Shown piece after piece: positions 35,118 to 42,832 of a stretch of 64,000 nucleotides of DNA. A model generated the notes under the pieces. It searched no databases and had not been told where the DNA came from. It was given only the letters and a program-made list of their open reading frames with translations. The stretch is taken from the NCBI RefSeq assembly GCF_014205165.1, contig NZ_JACHMZ010000001.1:6430501-6494500 (forward strand), read 5' to 3'. This DNA is from Micromonospora carbonacea (GTDB lineage Bacteria > Actinomycetota > Actinomycetes > Mycobacteriales > Micromonosporaceae). Both the position numbers and the translations under genes were made by a program. How positions within the stretch are numbered: the first letter of the stretch is position 1; every line of letters starts with the position of its first letter.

Positions 35118-35163
35118 CCGGCCCGTCGAGTCCCGGCCTGCGGGCCGGGCGTCGACGGGCCGG
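35118..35163. terminator. nested bidirectional terminator hairpin
   Basis: CCGGCCCGTCGA (35118-35129) pairs with TCGACGGGCCGG (35152-35163). Inside it CCCGGCC (35132-35138) pairs with GGCCGGG (35143-35149). It lies between the converging permease and lipocalin genes. Confidence 0.8.
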
Positions 35164-35171
35164 CCGGGCGG

Positions 35172-35783
35172 TCAGCAGAAGCTGCCGGCGTCGGCCCCGC
35201 CGTCCTGCCGGGTGGTGCGGAAGTCGCAGAGGTCGTAGCCGTTGGCGGTCAACACCGCCTTCGCCTCGGCCAGGTCGGCCCCGCCCAGCGCCGGCCCGCG
35301 CGACAGCACGAAGCCCGTGCGGCGCTCCGGGTCGCCGACGACGGCCCAGCCGTAGTCGGTGTCGAGGCCCATGACCACGTAGTTCGGCCCGCCGAAGTAG
35401 AGCCAGTGCCCGCCGACCTCCAGGAAGGAGACGGTCAGGACCGAGTTGGCCGGCGGGTTCTCGCTGCGGGCCCGGCCGGTGACCGCGCTGGTGGTGCCGA
35501 GGATCGTCCGGCAGGTGTTGCGCACCCCGACGGTGCCGTCGGGCTGGACGTCGTACCGGGCCTGCACGTTCTTGAAGCACTGGAGCTCGAAGATCGCCGG
35601 GAGCGCGGCGATCTGGTACCAGTCCCCGGCGTAGCGCTGGAGGTCGACCGCCGCCACCGGGGTCACCGCTGCGGTGTCCACCGAGGGCGCGGCGCTCGCG
35701 GGCGCGCCGGTGGCCGCCACCGTCGCGGCCACGAGCAGGGCGGTGGCGGCGACGGCGTGCGCCACCTGTCGACATGCTCCCAT
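35172..35783 (-). CDS. secreted lipocalin (Blc-like)
   Basis: A 203-residue secreted protein. The signal peptide runs to about residue 32 (GAPASAA). The lipocalin signature YAGDWYQIA follows, then the GLDTDYGWAVVGDPERRTGFVLSR region matching strands G-H of bacterial Blc, and cysteines at FELQCFKN, RNTC, YDLCDF and the C-terminal FC, which could make two disulfides. Lipocalins bind small hydrophobic molecules. It starts at ATG 35783 behind GGAGGAG. Confidence 0.9.
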   Translation of the reverse strand: MGACRQVAHAVAATALLVAATVAATGAPASAAPSVDTAAVTPVAAVDLQRYAGDWYQIAALPAIFELQCFKNVQARYDVQPDGTVGVRNTCRTILGTTSAVTGRARSENPPANSVLTVSFLEVGGHWLYFGGPNYVVMGLDTDYGWAVVGDPERRTGFVLSRGPALGGADLAEAKAVLTANGYDLCDFRTTRQDGGADAGSFC

Positions 35784-36031
35784 GGGGTCTCCTCCGGTCT
35801 TGCGCTCCACCGTGGGGTGCGGCACCCCACGGGCGACGGCGGGGCCGCGCTGCCCGTCAGGTGCCCGGGGGCGCCGCCGGGAAACTGTCGGCCTTCTCAT
35901 GGCCGTCGATGCATCCGGCGGCGGCGCGACCGTCGTATCCCGACGGGACGAGTCTGTCCCACTGCGCCGGGTCGTGGCCCGGGTCACCAGCCGGGGCGGC
36001 CGGCGAGGCTGCGGACGGGCCGCAACGGCGA

Positions 36032-36037
36032 TAGGTT
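36032..36037 (+). promoter_or_regulatory. -10 box of the 36.0 kb gene (leaderless)
   Basis: TAGGTT lies 6 bases before GTG 36044, with no ribosome site between. Confidence 0.5.
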
Positions 36038-36043
36038 GGTGTC

Positions 36044-36457
36044 GTGCAGTCCGTAGCGTTCGCCAGGCCGTCCCTGCCGGCGACGCTGCGCGGGTCGCGC
36101 CGCTCGTGGCGCTCGACGCTGCGCCGCATCGGGGAGTTGGGTCGCCTCGCGCTGACCACCCTGGTCCTCGCCGTCGGCCTCGGCGGGGTCGCCGCCCTGG
36201 GGCCCGGCGCTCCCGCCGTGGCGGCCGCACCGGCCCGCCCCGTCGTGGTGGCCAGCCGGGTCGACTCGCTGGGCCCCGACGCGCCGGCCGGGCCGCGCGC
36301 CGACTCGGCCGCCCCGCAGGCCCGCCCGGGCGTCGGCGACGCGCGGCGGCCGGTCCCCGCCCCGGCGGGCAGGCCCGTGACGGCCGCCCCGGCCGACCGG
36401 ACCGCCGTCGACCCGACCGGCGGCGGCGTCGTCCGGCGCGGGCCGCCCCGGCACTGA
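36044..36457 (+). CDS. small secreted or anchored protein, unknown
   Basis: A 137-residue protein: basic start, one hydrophobic segment (about 35-60, LALTTLVLAVGLGGVAALG) and then a Pro/Ala/Arg-rich part without recognisable domains. The only support beyond the open frame is the -10 box with leaderless spacing and the signal-like segment. I do not recognise a family. Confidence 0.5.
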   Translation: MQSVAFARPSLPATLRGSRRSWRSTLRRIGELGRLALTTLVLAVGLGGVAALGPGAPAVAAAPARPVVVASRVDSLGPDAPAGPRADSAAPQARPGVGDARRPVPAPAGRPVTAAPADRTAVDPTGGGVVRRGPPRH

Positions 36458-36694
36458 CCCGGGCCGCCACCAGCCGCCGATCCGGTCCGCCCCGGCGTCG
36501 TAGCGCCGCACCGGCACCGCACCGGCCCGCCGCGAGCCCACCGCCGGCCGCGCCCCGCGCCGCCGACGACCCGCCCGCCGTCCCGCCCCGGTGACGACCG
36601 CGGCGGCGACCGTCCGGCACCGGTCGACGCGCGGCCCCGCCCGCACCGCGGGCCCCGACCGTCAGTCCACTTCGTCCCCTCCGAGGTGCCCCTC

Positions 36695-37513
36695 ATGCAG
36701 ACCGCGTTCTCCTCCGTCCTGCTCGACGTGCCCCGGGCCGCCGCGATCTGGCTGGCCCTGCTCGTCCTCGCCGTCGTCGCCGTGGCGGGCCTGGTCGCCC
36801 GGCCCGACCTGTTCCGCTCCGTGATCGGCGGGCGGATCCGCGAGGCCGCCATGCCCAGCCTCCTGGAGGAGGCCGCCGAGGAACGCGCCCACCGCCGGTA
36901 CGCCGACGAGGTGGCGACCGCGGCGGAACGGGCCGCGGCGACCGCCGGCCGGATGCGGGCCGAGTGGCTGTCCGCCCAGGACGAGGTCGAGGCCGCGTGG
37001 CAGGCGTACGAGGCGGCGGAGGACGACGTCCGCCGGCTGGCCGCCGCCACAGCCCTGCCCCGCCCGCACACCGGGCGCACCCCCGCCGAGTACGCCGACC
37101 GCGAGCGCTACCTGCACCGGGCCGCGCTGGCCGCGTACTGGCGTCGGGAGCTGTCGGAGGAGCAGCTCAGCGACGTGTTCGCGCACCGCAACGGGTGGGA
37201 CCCCCGGCTGCACCCGGTCGACCAGGAGCTGGTGCTGCGCCGGGCCGTGCGCGACCACCTGCGCGCCCGGCAGGAGGCCGCCCGGGAGCGGGAGCAGGCC
37301 GCCTGGCGGGCCGCCGAGCAGGCCGCCGTCGCCGCGCGCAGCCTGCGGGACGAGGCGCTCGCCGCGACCGTGCCCGCCCAGCAGGAGCAGGCGTCGCTGC
37401 TGCCCGGGGTCGCCGACGAGCCGTCGCCGGCCGCCGAGCAGACCCGGGAGATGCCGGTGGTCGCCCGGCAGAAGCCGACCGTGGCGCGGGGCCGGGCCGC
37501 CGTCCCGGCCTGA
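36695..37513 (+). CDS. membrane-anchored coiled-coil protein, unknown
   Basis: A 272-residue protein with an N-terminal membrane helix (about 9-35) and a long, highly charged, alpha-helical part rich in A, E and R, probably a coiled coil inside the cell. It starts at ATG 36695 behind GAGG; GTG 36686 is an alternative. It has no domain I recognise. The segment 36458-36694 upstream is a low-complexity, C-rich stretch without a gene. Confidence 0.7.
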   Translation: MQTAFSSVLLDVPRAAAIWLALLVLAVVAVAGLVARPDLFRSVIGGRIREAAMPSLLEEAAEERAHRRYADEVATAAERAAATAGRMRAEWLSAQDEVEAAWQAYEAAEDDVRRLAAATALPRPHTGRTPAEYADRERYLHRAALAAYWRRELSEEQLSDVFAHRNGWDPRLHPVDQELVLRRAVRDHLRARQEAAREREQAAWRAAEQAAVAARSLRDEALAATVPAQQEQASLLPGVADEPSPAAEQTREMPVVARQKPTVARGRAAVPA

Positions 37514-37593
37514 GCCGCCCCGGGCGAGCCGCTTCCGCCGGCGCCGCCTCCGGCAGCACGGCCCCGGCGGCCGGCGTGCCGCCCCGGCCGCCG

Positions 37594-37646
37594 CGGTGAG
37601 AAGGGGACCCTTCTCGACCGGGGGCGTTAACAGGGGGCCCTTCCTT
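37594..37646 (+). repeat. dispersed repeat family B, copy 1
   Basis: The element reads GTGAGAAGGGGACCCTTCT, a spacer, GCGTTAACAGGGGGCCCTTC. Each half is itself nearly palindromic (AAGGGGACCCTT; AAGGGCCCCCT on the other strand). Copies lie at 39841-39895 and, inverted, at 49228-49282. Confidence 0.85.
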
Positions 37647-37659
37647 ACCCGGCGTCGGC

Positions 37660-37665
37660 TAGCGT
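37660..37665 (+). promoter_or_regulatory. -10 box of the DUF1232 gene (leaderless)
   Basis: TAGCGT lies 6 bases before ATG 37672, with no ribosome site. Confidence 0.55.
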
Positions 37666-37671
37666 GGGCGC

Positions 37672-38004
37672 ATGACGGAGCGCACCTGGCTGCTGGTCGT
37701 CGTCGGCCTCTTCGCGGCGGCGACGCTCGTCGGGGCCGTCGTGCTCGCCGTACGGGTGGTCCGCACCCGCAAGCTGCTCGGCACGCTGGGCGTCGGCGGC
37801 AAGGTCGCCTTCTGGGGCGCGCTGGCCTACACGATCTTCCCGATCGACGCGCTCCCCGACCCGATCTACCTCGACGACATCGGGGTGCTCGCCGCCGCCC
37901 TGCTCTACCTGGGCCGACTGGTCCGGCAGCGCCGTGCCGCCCAGCGGCAGCTCCCCGGCCAGCCCGGGCCGCAGGAGGGCAGGACCCGCCGCCCGGTCGG
38001 CTGA
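37672..38004 (+). CDS. YkvA-like DUF1232 membrane protein
   Basis: A 110-residue protein with an N-terminal membrane helix (about 6-27) and the DUF1232 core YTIFPIDALPDPIYLDDIGV, a well-conserved motif. A second hydrophobic part follows and the end is basic. The family's role is unknown. Its probable leaderless promoter touches the family B repeat upstream. Confidence 0.88.
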   Translation: MTERTWLLVVVGLFAAATLVGAVVLAVRVVRTRKLLGTLGVGGKVAFWGALAYTIFPIDALPDPIYLDDIGVLAAALLYLGRLVRQRRAAQRQLPGQPGPQEGRTRRPVG

Positions 38005-38090
38005 ACCCGTGCCATGATCGGGGCCGGGCCCCGCGTGCGGGAACCGCACAGGGCCCGCGCAGGGCGGCCGGATCGGACGGGGGCGGGACA

Positions 38091-38498
38091 ATGCCGGGCG
38101 ACCATCGGCTGGGCATCGACGACGAACGGGTCCTCGCGTTCTGCCGGGAACGGCACCTGGCCACCCTGACGACGCTGCGCGCGGACGGCACCCCGCACGT
38201 CGTACCGGTCGGGATGACCCTCGACCCGGCGGCCGGGCTGGCCCGGGTGATCACGTCGGGCACGTCGGCCAAGGCCCGGCACGTCGCGGCGGCCGGCGCG
38301 GCGGGCGCCCCGGTGGCGGTCTGCCACGTCGACGGGAGACGCTGGCTGACCGTGGAGGGCCGGGCGGTGCTGCGGGCCGACCCGGCGTCGGTCGCCGAGG
38401 CCGAGCGCCGCTACGCCGAGCGCTACCGCGTCCCGCGCCCCAACCCGCAGCGGGTCGTCATCGAGATCGCCGTGACCCGGGTGTTGGGCAGTCTCTGA
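38091..38498 (+). CDS. pyridoxamine-phosphate-oxidase-fold protein (flavin or F420)
   Basis: A 135-residue split beta-barrel protein. The pattern HLATLTTLRADGTPHVVPVG with a following TSGTSAKARHV (the phosphate-binding K-A-R) matches the PPOX-class or F420-dependent family common in actinomycetes. Typical members bind FMN or F420 and reduce small substrates; which cofactor is used cannot be told here. The ATG 38091 has only a weak GGGCGGG ahead of it. Confidence 0.82.
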   Translation: MPGDHRLGIDDERVLAFCRERHLATLTTLRADGTPHVVPVGMTLDPAAGLARVITSGTSAKARHVAAAGAAGAPVAVCHVDGRRWLTVEGRAVLRADPASVAEAERRYAERYRVPRPNPQRVVIEIAVTRVLGSL

Positions 38499-38598
38499 CC
38501 GGACGACCGGTCCGGCTGGGTGGTCGAGACGAACACCCAGGCTGACCCCTAGCAAATTTGGACCTTTGGGAGCAAAAGACGCTTTAGTGTGTCAAAGT

Positions 38599-38623
38599 CC
38601 GGTTACGCATAGTATGTAACCGG
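38599..38623. promoter_or_regulatory. inverted repeat upstream of the DUF3494 gene
   Basis: CCGGTTAC (38599-38606) and GTAACCGG (38616-38623) are perfect inverted repeats around GCATAGTAT, which contains a -10-like TAGTAT (38610-38615). The region is AT-rich for this genome. It is a candidate operator over a promoter. Confidence 0.55.
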
Positions 38624-38684
38624 TGTCATCGGGGAGCCGCCGTGATGGCGGGAACCCCGAGGCGCACCACGAGAGGGCCACATC

Positions 38685-39782
38685 GTGACACGCACCAAAG
38701 TCCGACGACTCCGCCGCGCGGTACTGCCGGCGCTCGCAGCCGTCACCGCCACCGGCGCCGCCGTAGCTGTGCTGATCTTCAGCGGCACCGGCGCGAGCGC
38801 CGCGGAAGCGCCGGTCAACCTGGGAACGGCGGCGAACTTCTCCGTGCTGGCCGGCTCCACGGTGACCAACACCGGGCCGAGCTTCCTGGCACAGAGCCTC
38901 GGCGTCCATCCCGGCAACACCGCGCCGGGTTTCCCACCGGGCGTCGTGGCCGGCGAGATCCACCTCGGCGACGCCGTCGCCCTCCAGGCCAAGAACGACC
39001 TCACCACCGCCTACAACGACGCCGCCGGCCGGACCCCGTTCACCATCCTCCCCGCGGAACTCGGCGGCACCACGCTCACGCCCGGGGTGTACCGGATCGG
39101 TGCCGCGCAACTGACCGGCACCCTGACGCTCAACACGCAGGGCGACCCGGCCGCCGTGTTCATCTTCCAGATCGAGTCCACACTCATCACTGCCTCCGGC
39201 AGCAGCGTGGTGTTCATCAACGGCGCCTCACCCTGCAACGTCTACTGGCAGGTGGGCAGTTCCGCGACGCTCGGGACGGGCACGCAGTTCGTGGGCAACA
39301 TCCTGGCCCAGGCTTCGATCACCATGAACACCGGTGCCACTCTCCAGGGCCGCGCCCTGGCCCAGACCGGCGCCGTCACCCTCGACACCAACACCATCAC
39401 CCAGCCCGTCTGCCTCGGGCCGACGGGCACCCCAACCACAACCCCCACGGGCACCCCGACCGGCCAGCCCACGGGCACCCCGACCGGCCAACCGACGGGC
39501 ACGCCAACCGGCCAGCCCACGGGCACCCCGACCGGCCAGCCCACGGGCACCCCGACCGGCCAACCGACGGGCACGCCAACCGGCCAGCCCACGGGCACCC
39601 CGACCGGGCAGCCCACGCCAACACCGACCGGATACCCCACCCCGAGCCGCACAGCGCTGCCGGTGACCGGGGGTAACGACGGTGCCGCGTCGCTGCCCCT
39701 CCTGACCGGCATCGGCGGGATCGCGCTCACCACCGGCGTGGCCTTGTTGATCGTCTACCGACGGAGGATGTCCGAGTCCTGA
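38685..39782 (+). CDS. DUF3494 ice-binding-like surface protein, sortase anchored
   Basis: A 365-residue protein. A signal peptide (about 1-40, GASAAEA) leads into a DUF3494 beta-solenoid (about 43-245: LGTAANFSVLAGSTVTNTGP, then TPGVYRIG and DPAAVFIFQ), the fold of many ice-binding proteins. Seven PTGTPTGQ repeats follow, then the sortase signal LPVTG (325-329), a hydrophobic stretch and RRRMSES. It should be attached to the cell wall on a Pro/Thr stalk. Ice binding is not proven for the family in soil actinomycetes; adhesion is another option. It starts at GTG 38685. Confidence 0.92.
   Translation: MTRTKVRRLRRAVLPALAAVTATGAAVAVLIFSGTGASAAEAPVNLGTAANFSVLAGSTVTNTGPSFLAQSLGVHPGNTAPGFPPGVVAGEIHLGDAVALQAKNDLTTAYNDAAGRTPFTILPAELGGTTLTPGVYRIGAAQLTGTLTLNTQGDPAAVFIFQIESTLITASGSSVVFINGASPCNVYWQVGSSATLGTGTQFVGNILAQASITMNTGATLQGRALAQTGAVTLDTNTITQPVCLGPTGTPTTTPTGTPTGQPTGTPTGQPTGTPTGQPTGTPTGQPTGTPTGQPTGTPTGQPTGTPTGQPTPTPTGYPTPSRTALPVTGGNDGAASLPLLTGIGGIALTTGVALLIVYRRRMSES
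39444..39611. repeat. 24-bp tandem repeats, 7 copies, with 72-bp super-period
   Basis: Seven exact-length units, CCCACGGGCACCCCGACCGG plus CCAG or a variant. The variant CAACCGACGGGCACGCCAAC recurs exactly 72 bp apart (39489 and 39561), so blocks of three units were copied together. It codes the PTGTPTGQ stalk. Confidence 0.9.
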
Positions 39783-39840
39783 CGGGAAGGCCCCGGCGGC
39801 CGGTCATCGGCCGCCGGGGCACCACTGCTGCGTACGCGCG

Positions 39841-39895
39841 GCGGTGAGCAGGGGCCCCAGCCGCGCCCGCGGCGTTGATCGGGGCCCCTTCCCGC
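39841..39895 (+). repeat. dispersed repeat family B, copy 3 (diverged)
   Basis: GGTGAGCAGGGGCCCC, spacer, GCGTTGATCGGGGCCCCTTC aligns with 37594-37646 in the same orientation with several changes. Confidence 0.65.
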
Positions 39896-40013
39896 TGCTC
39901 GGGCCGGGCGAACTGGACGACGGCCGATTCCCTCCACTGTCATGGGTTCGCTCGAACAGCGCAGGGTACCTGCCCCAGCACCGACCGATCCGCAACCGGT
40001 AAGGGGCACCGAC

Positions 40014-40637
40014 ATGACCGACCCGCAGAGCACGACCGGCCGCCCGCAGGGCGTGGCCGACCAGGACGTCGTGGACGTGCTGGTCGCCGACCACCGCGAG
40101 GTGGAGGCGATCTTCGTGGAGTTGGAGGGCCGGCAGGGCACCCCGGAGCACCGCCGGCAGCTCGCCGACGTGGTGATCGCCGAGTTGGTCCGCCACTCGG
40201 TCGCCGAGGAGCAGTACGTCTACCCGGCAGCCCGCCGCGCGCTGCCCGACGGCGACCAGCTCGCCGAGCACGAGATCGCCGAGCACGCCGAGGCCGAGCG
40301 GACCATGAAGGAGCTGGAGTCGGTCGACCCGTCGGAGGCCCGGTTCGAGCCACTGCTGGCCCACCTGACCAAGGCGATCCGCCACCACGTGCAGGAGGAG
40401 GAGTCCGACCTGTTCCCCCGGCTGCGCGCCGCGATGGCCCGGGAGGAACTGGTGGAGCTGGCCGGCAAGGTGCGGGCGGCGAAGAGGTCGGCACCGACCC
40501 GGCCGCACCCGGGCGCGCCGGACCACCCGCCGGCGAACCGGCTGTTCGCCCCCGGCACCGGCCTGGTGGACCGGCTCCGGGACGCCCTCGCCGGCCGCCC
40601 CACCTCCATGGAGGAGCTGCGCGAGAAGCAGCTCTGA
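40014..40637 (+). CDS. hemerythrin HHE-domain protein
   Basis: A 207-residue protein. The HHE domain has DHREVEAIFVELE, RHSVAEEQYVYP, HEIAEH and HHVQEEESDLFPRL, which supply the His/Glu ligands for a di-iron site; such proteins sense or bind oxygen, NO or iron. The C-terminal 45 residues are a basic, proline-rich extension ending SMEELREKQL. ATG 40014 was chosen for AAGGGG before it; the frame is open upstream without a ribosome site. Confidence 0.9.
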   Translation: MTDPQSTTGRPQGVADQDVVDVLVADHREVEAIFVELEGRQGTPEHRRQLADVVIAELVRHSVAEEQYVYPAARRALPDGDQLAEHEIAEHAEAERTMKELESVDPSEARFEPLLAHLTKAIRHHVQEEESDLFPRLRAAMAREELVELAGKVRAAKRSAPTRPHPGAPDHPPANRLFAPGTGLVDRLRDALAGRPTSMEELREKQL

Positions 40638-40734
40638 CGACACGACCCGCGCTGCCGCCCGCCGGGTCCTCCCCCGGGCGACCCGGCCGGCGGCGACGGC
40701 TGTCGTCCTCAGTGGACGGCGGGCGCGTCGCCGG

Positions 40735-40983
40735 TCAGGGCTCGGGGGCGATCTGCCGGCGGCTGTCCGCCTCGGAGACGAGGATCGCCTCCATCGGGCA
40801 GGAGTCGGCCGCGTCGAGCACCGCCTGCGCCGGGGCCACCCGCTCGGCCAGCGGGCGGGACAGCCCGTCGACCAGTTCGAAGTGCTTGGGCGCCGTGCCG
40901 GCGCAGATGCCCGAGCCGATGCACCGGGTCGGGTCGACGTGTAGCTGCCACCCCGGGCCGGGCTGTCCTTCCGCCATGCTCAC
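40735..40983 (-). CDS. 3Fe-4S ferredoxin, P450 partner
   Basis: An 82-residue ferredoxin. The cluster motif is CIGSGIC with serine where 4Fe-4S ferredoxins have the middle cysteine, plus the distal CPMEAI, which is the [3Fe-4S] type that feeds P450s in actinomycetes. It starts at GTG 40983 behind GGAGG (5 bases); an ATG two codons on is badly spaced. It lies 13 bp after the P450 gene on the same strand. Confidence 0.93.
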   Translation of the reverse strand: MSMAEGQPGPGWQLHVDPTRCIGSGICAGTAPKHFELVDGLSRPLAERVAPAQAVLDAADSCPMEAILVSEADSRRQIAPEP

Positions 40984-40996
40984 CTGTTCCTCCCCC

Positions 40997-42199
40997 TCAC
41001 CAGGCCACCGGCATCGCGGTGAGGCCGCGTACCAGCAGGCCGCTCTTCCAGACCAGCTCCGGCTCGGGCACCGCCAGGCGCAACTGCGGGGTGCGGTCGA
41101 GCAGGGTGTCCAGCACCACCTGGAGCTCCATCCGGGCGAGCTGGGCGCCGACGCAGTGGTGCACCCCGTGCCCGAAGCCCAGGTGCGGGTTGACCTTCCG
41201 GCCCAGGTCGAGCCGGTCGGCGTCGGCGAAGACCGTCTCGTCCCGGTTGGCCGACGGGATCGACACGACCACCGGCTCGCCCGCGCGCACGAGCACGCCG
41301 CCGATCTCGACGTCCTCCTTCGCGTAGCGGGCGAAGGCGGCGGTCGCGCCGAGCGGGACGAAGCGCATCAGCTCCTCGACCGCGCGGGGGACCAGCGTCC
41401 GGTCCGCCCGCAGCCGGGCCCACTCGTCGGGGTGGTGCAGCAGGACGTACACGAAGTTCGGGATCTGGGTGACGGTGGTCTCGTGGCCGGCGGCGAGCAG
41501 CCCCGCAGCGAGCTGGACCACCTCCCCCTCGCTGAGCCGGTCGTCGGCGTCGCGGGCCCGGACCATCGCGCCGATCAGGTCGTCGGTCGGCTCGTCGCGT
41601 CGCAGCGCGATCAGCTCGCCCATGTACGCGAACAGGTTGTCGATGTACTGCTGGATCTGCTCCTGGCTCAACGAGGTGGTCGAGACGATCGCCTCCGACC
41701 AGGTGTGGAACCGGTCCTGGTCGGCGACCGGCACACCGAGCAGGTCGCAGATGACCCGGATCGGCAGCGGGGTGGCCAGGTGTTCCACCAGGTCGGCCGG
41801 CGGGCCGGCGGCGAGCAGGTTGTCGACCAGCTCGTCGGCCACCTGTCGAGTGCGGGGCCGCAGCTCCTCGACCCGGCGCGCGGTGAACGCGCGGGCCACG
41901 AGCCGGCGCAGTCGGGTGTGGTCGGGCGGGTCCATGGACAGGATGCCGCCCCGGATCTGCCGGGCCGTGTTGCGCGGCTCGTCGCGCCCCACGGCGGCGG
42001 CCCGGCTGAACCGGGCGTCGCCGAGCACCGTGCGCACGTCGGCGTGCCGGGTGGCCAGCCAGGCCGGCTCGCCGTACGGCAGGCGGACGCGGATCAGCGG
42101 CTCGTCCCGGCGCAGCCGGGCGTAGCGCGGATCGAGGTCGAGCCGGTCGGGATCGCCGAACGGGTAGCGCTGGATCGTCGCCTCGGATGTGTCGGTCAC
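40997..42199 (-). CDS. cytochrome P450
   Basis: A 400-residue soluble bacterial P450 (CYP105/107-like by general pattern). The oxygen-binding I-helix is AGHETT, the ExxR is in VEELMRF, and the heme loop is GFGHGVHHCVGAQLARME with the cysteine ligand. It starts at GTG 42199 with GGGAG before it. The ferredoxin gene follows at 13 bp, so the pair is an operon for hydroxylating an unknown substrate. No biosynthetic cluster surrounds it. Confidence 0.94.
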   Translation of the reverse strand: MTDTSEATIQRYPFGDPDRLDLDPRYARLRRDEPLIRVRLPYGEPAWLATRHADVRTVLGDARFSRAAAVGRDEPRNTARQIRGGILSMDPPDHTRLRRLVARAFTARRVEELRPRTRQVADELVDNLLAAGPPADLVEHLATPLPIRVICDLLGVPVADQDRFHTWSEAIVSTTSLSQEQIQQYIDNLFAYMGELIALRRDEPTDDLIGAMVRARDADDRLSEGEVVQLAAGLLAAGHETTVTQIPNFVYVLLHHPDEWARLRADRTLVPRAVEELMRFVPLGATAAFARYAKEDVEIGGVLVRAGEPVVVSIPSANRDETVFADADRLDLGRKVNPHLGFGHGVHHCVGAQLARMELQVVLDTLLDRTPQLRLAVPEPELVWKSGLLVRGLTAMPVAW

Positions 42200-42407
42200 C
42201 GGATGACTCCCTCTCGTCCGCGGCCCCGCCGTCGGGCCGCCCGGTCCGCCGGGGGCGACCCACCTGGAGTCATGCCCCGAATACGGATCGTAGCGAGAGA
42301 GCTCGATGGTCGGCCAGTGAGCGGGACCGGTTTTCCGGTTCCGGACCGCCCTGGCACGACGGTCCCGGGCCGCCGCAGGGCGACGGCCCGGGACCGGGCT
42401 GGCCGGG

Positions 42408-42593
42408 TCAGCGCGGCGAGGTGTCGCCCCCGCCGGTGCGCCGCTGGGCCATGTCGACGCCCTTGTCGACCTGCTTGTCGTACTTGCCGCCGCTGCGCCG
42501 GTCGGCCATGTCGCCGGCCTTCTCGATGCCCTGGTCGACCTGCTTGTCGTGCTTGTCGGCGAGGTCCTTGGCCTTGTCCATGAAGTCACCCAC
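42408..42593 (-). CDS. MT0933-like antitoxin family small protein
   Basis: A 61-residue, highly charged helical protein. It begins MGDFMDKAKDLADKHDKQVD from GTG 42593 and contains an internal duplication, (K)HDKQVDQGIEKAGDMADRR followed by KYDKQVDKGVDMAQRR. This fits the actinobacterial MT0933-type antitoxin family. No toxin gene lies next to it, so a toxin-antitoxin function is doubtful. Confidence 0.75.
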   Translation of the reverse strand: MGDFMDKAKDLADKHDKQVDQGIEKAGDMADRRSGGKYDKQVDKGVDMAQRRTGGGDTSPR

Positions 42594-42832
42594 GCGCGGT
42601 CCCCCTCCTCCGCTGGATCCCTCCGCCGCCTGCCCGGCGGAGGCGTTGCCTGGTGGCGGCGTTCCCTGTCCCATCAGCCACAAACCGCCGCCGGGCCGGT
42701 CGCGCGCCGGGCGACCTTGGACAGTTCGCGTTCCGTCCGGACGACAACTGTCCAAGATTGGTACGGAGAGCGCGGGGTGTCGGGGGAGCGGTGTCCGGGT
42801 AACGGGGAGCTCGCCGAGAGTGGGAGGCTGAC

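Noticed and set aside
39444..39611. Possible CRISPR array (regular 24-bp repeats)
   Set aside because: There are no spacers; the repeats are in frame and encode a PTGTPTGQ stalk.
42408..42593. A working toxin-antitoxin pair
   Set aside because: The protein resembles an antitoxin family, but no toxin gene is adjacent on either side.
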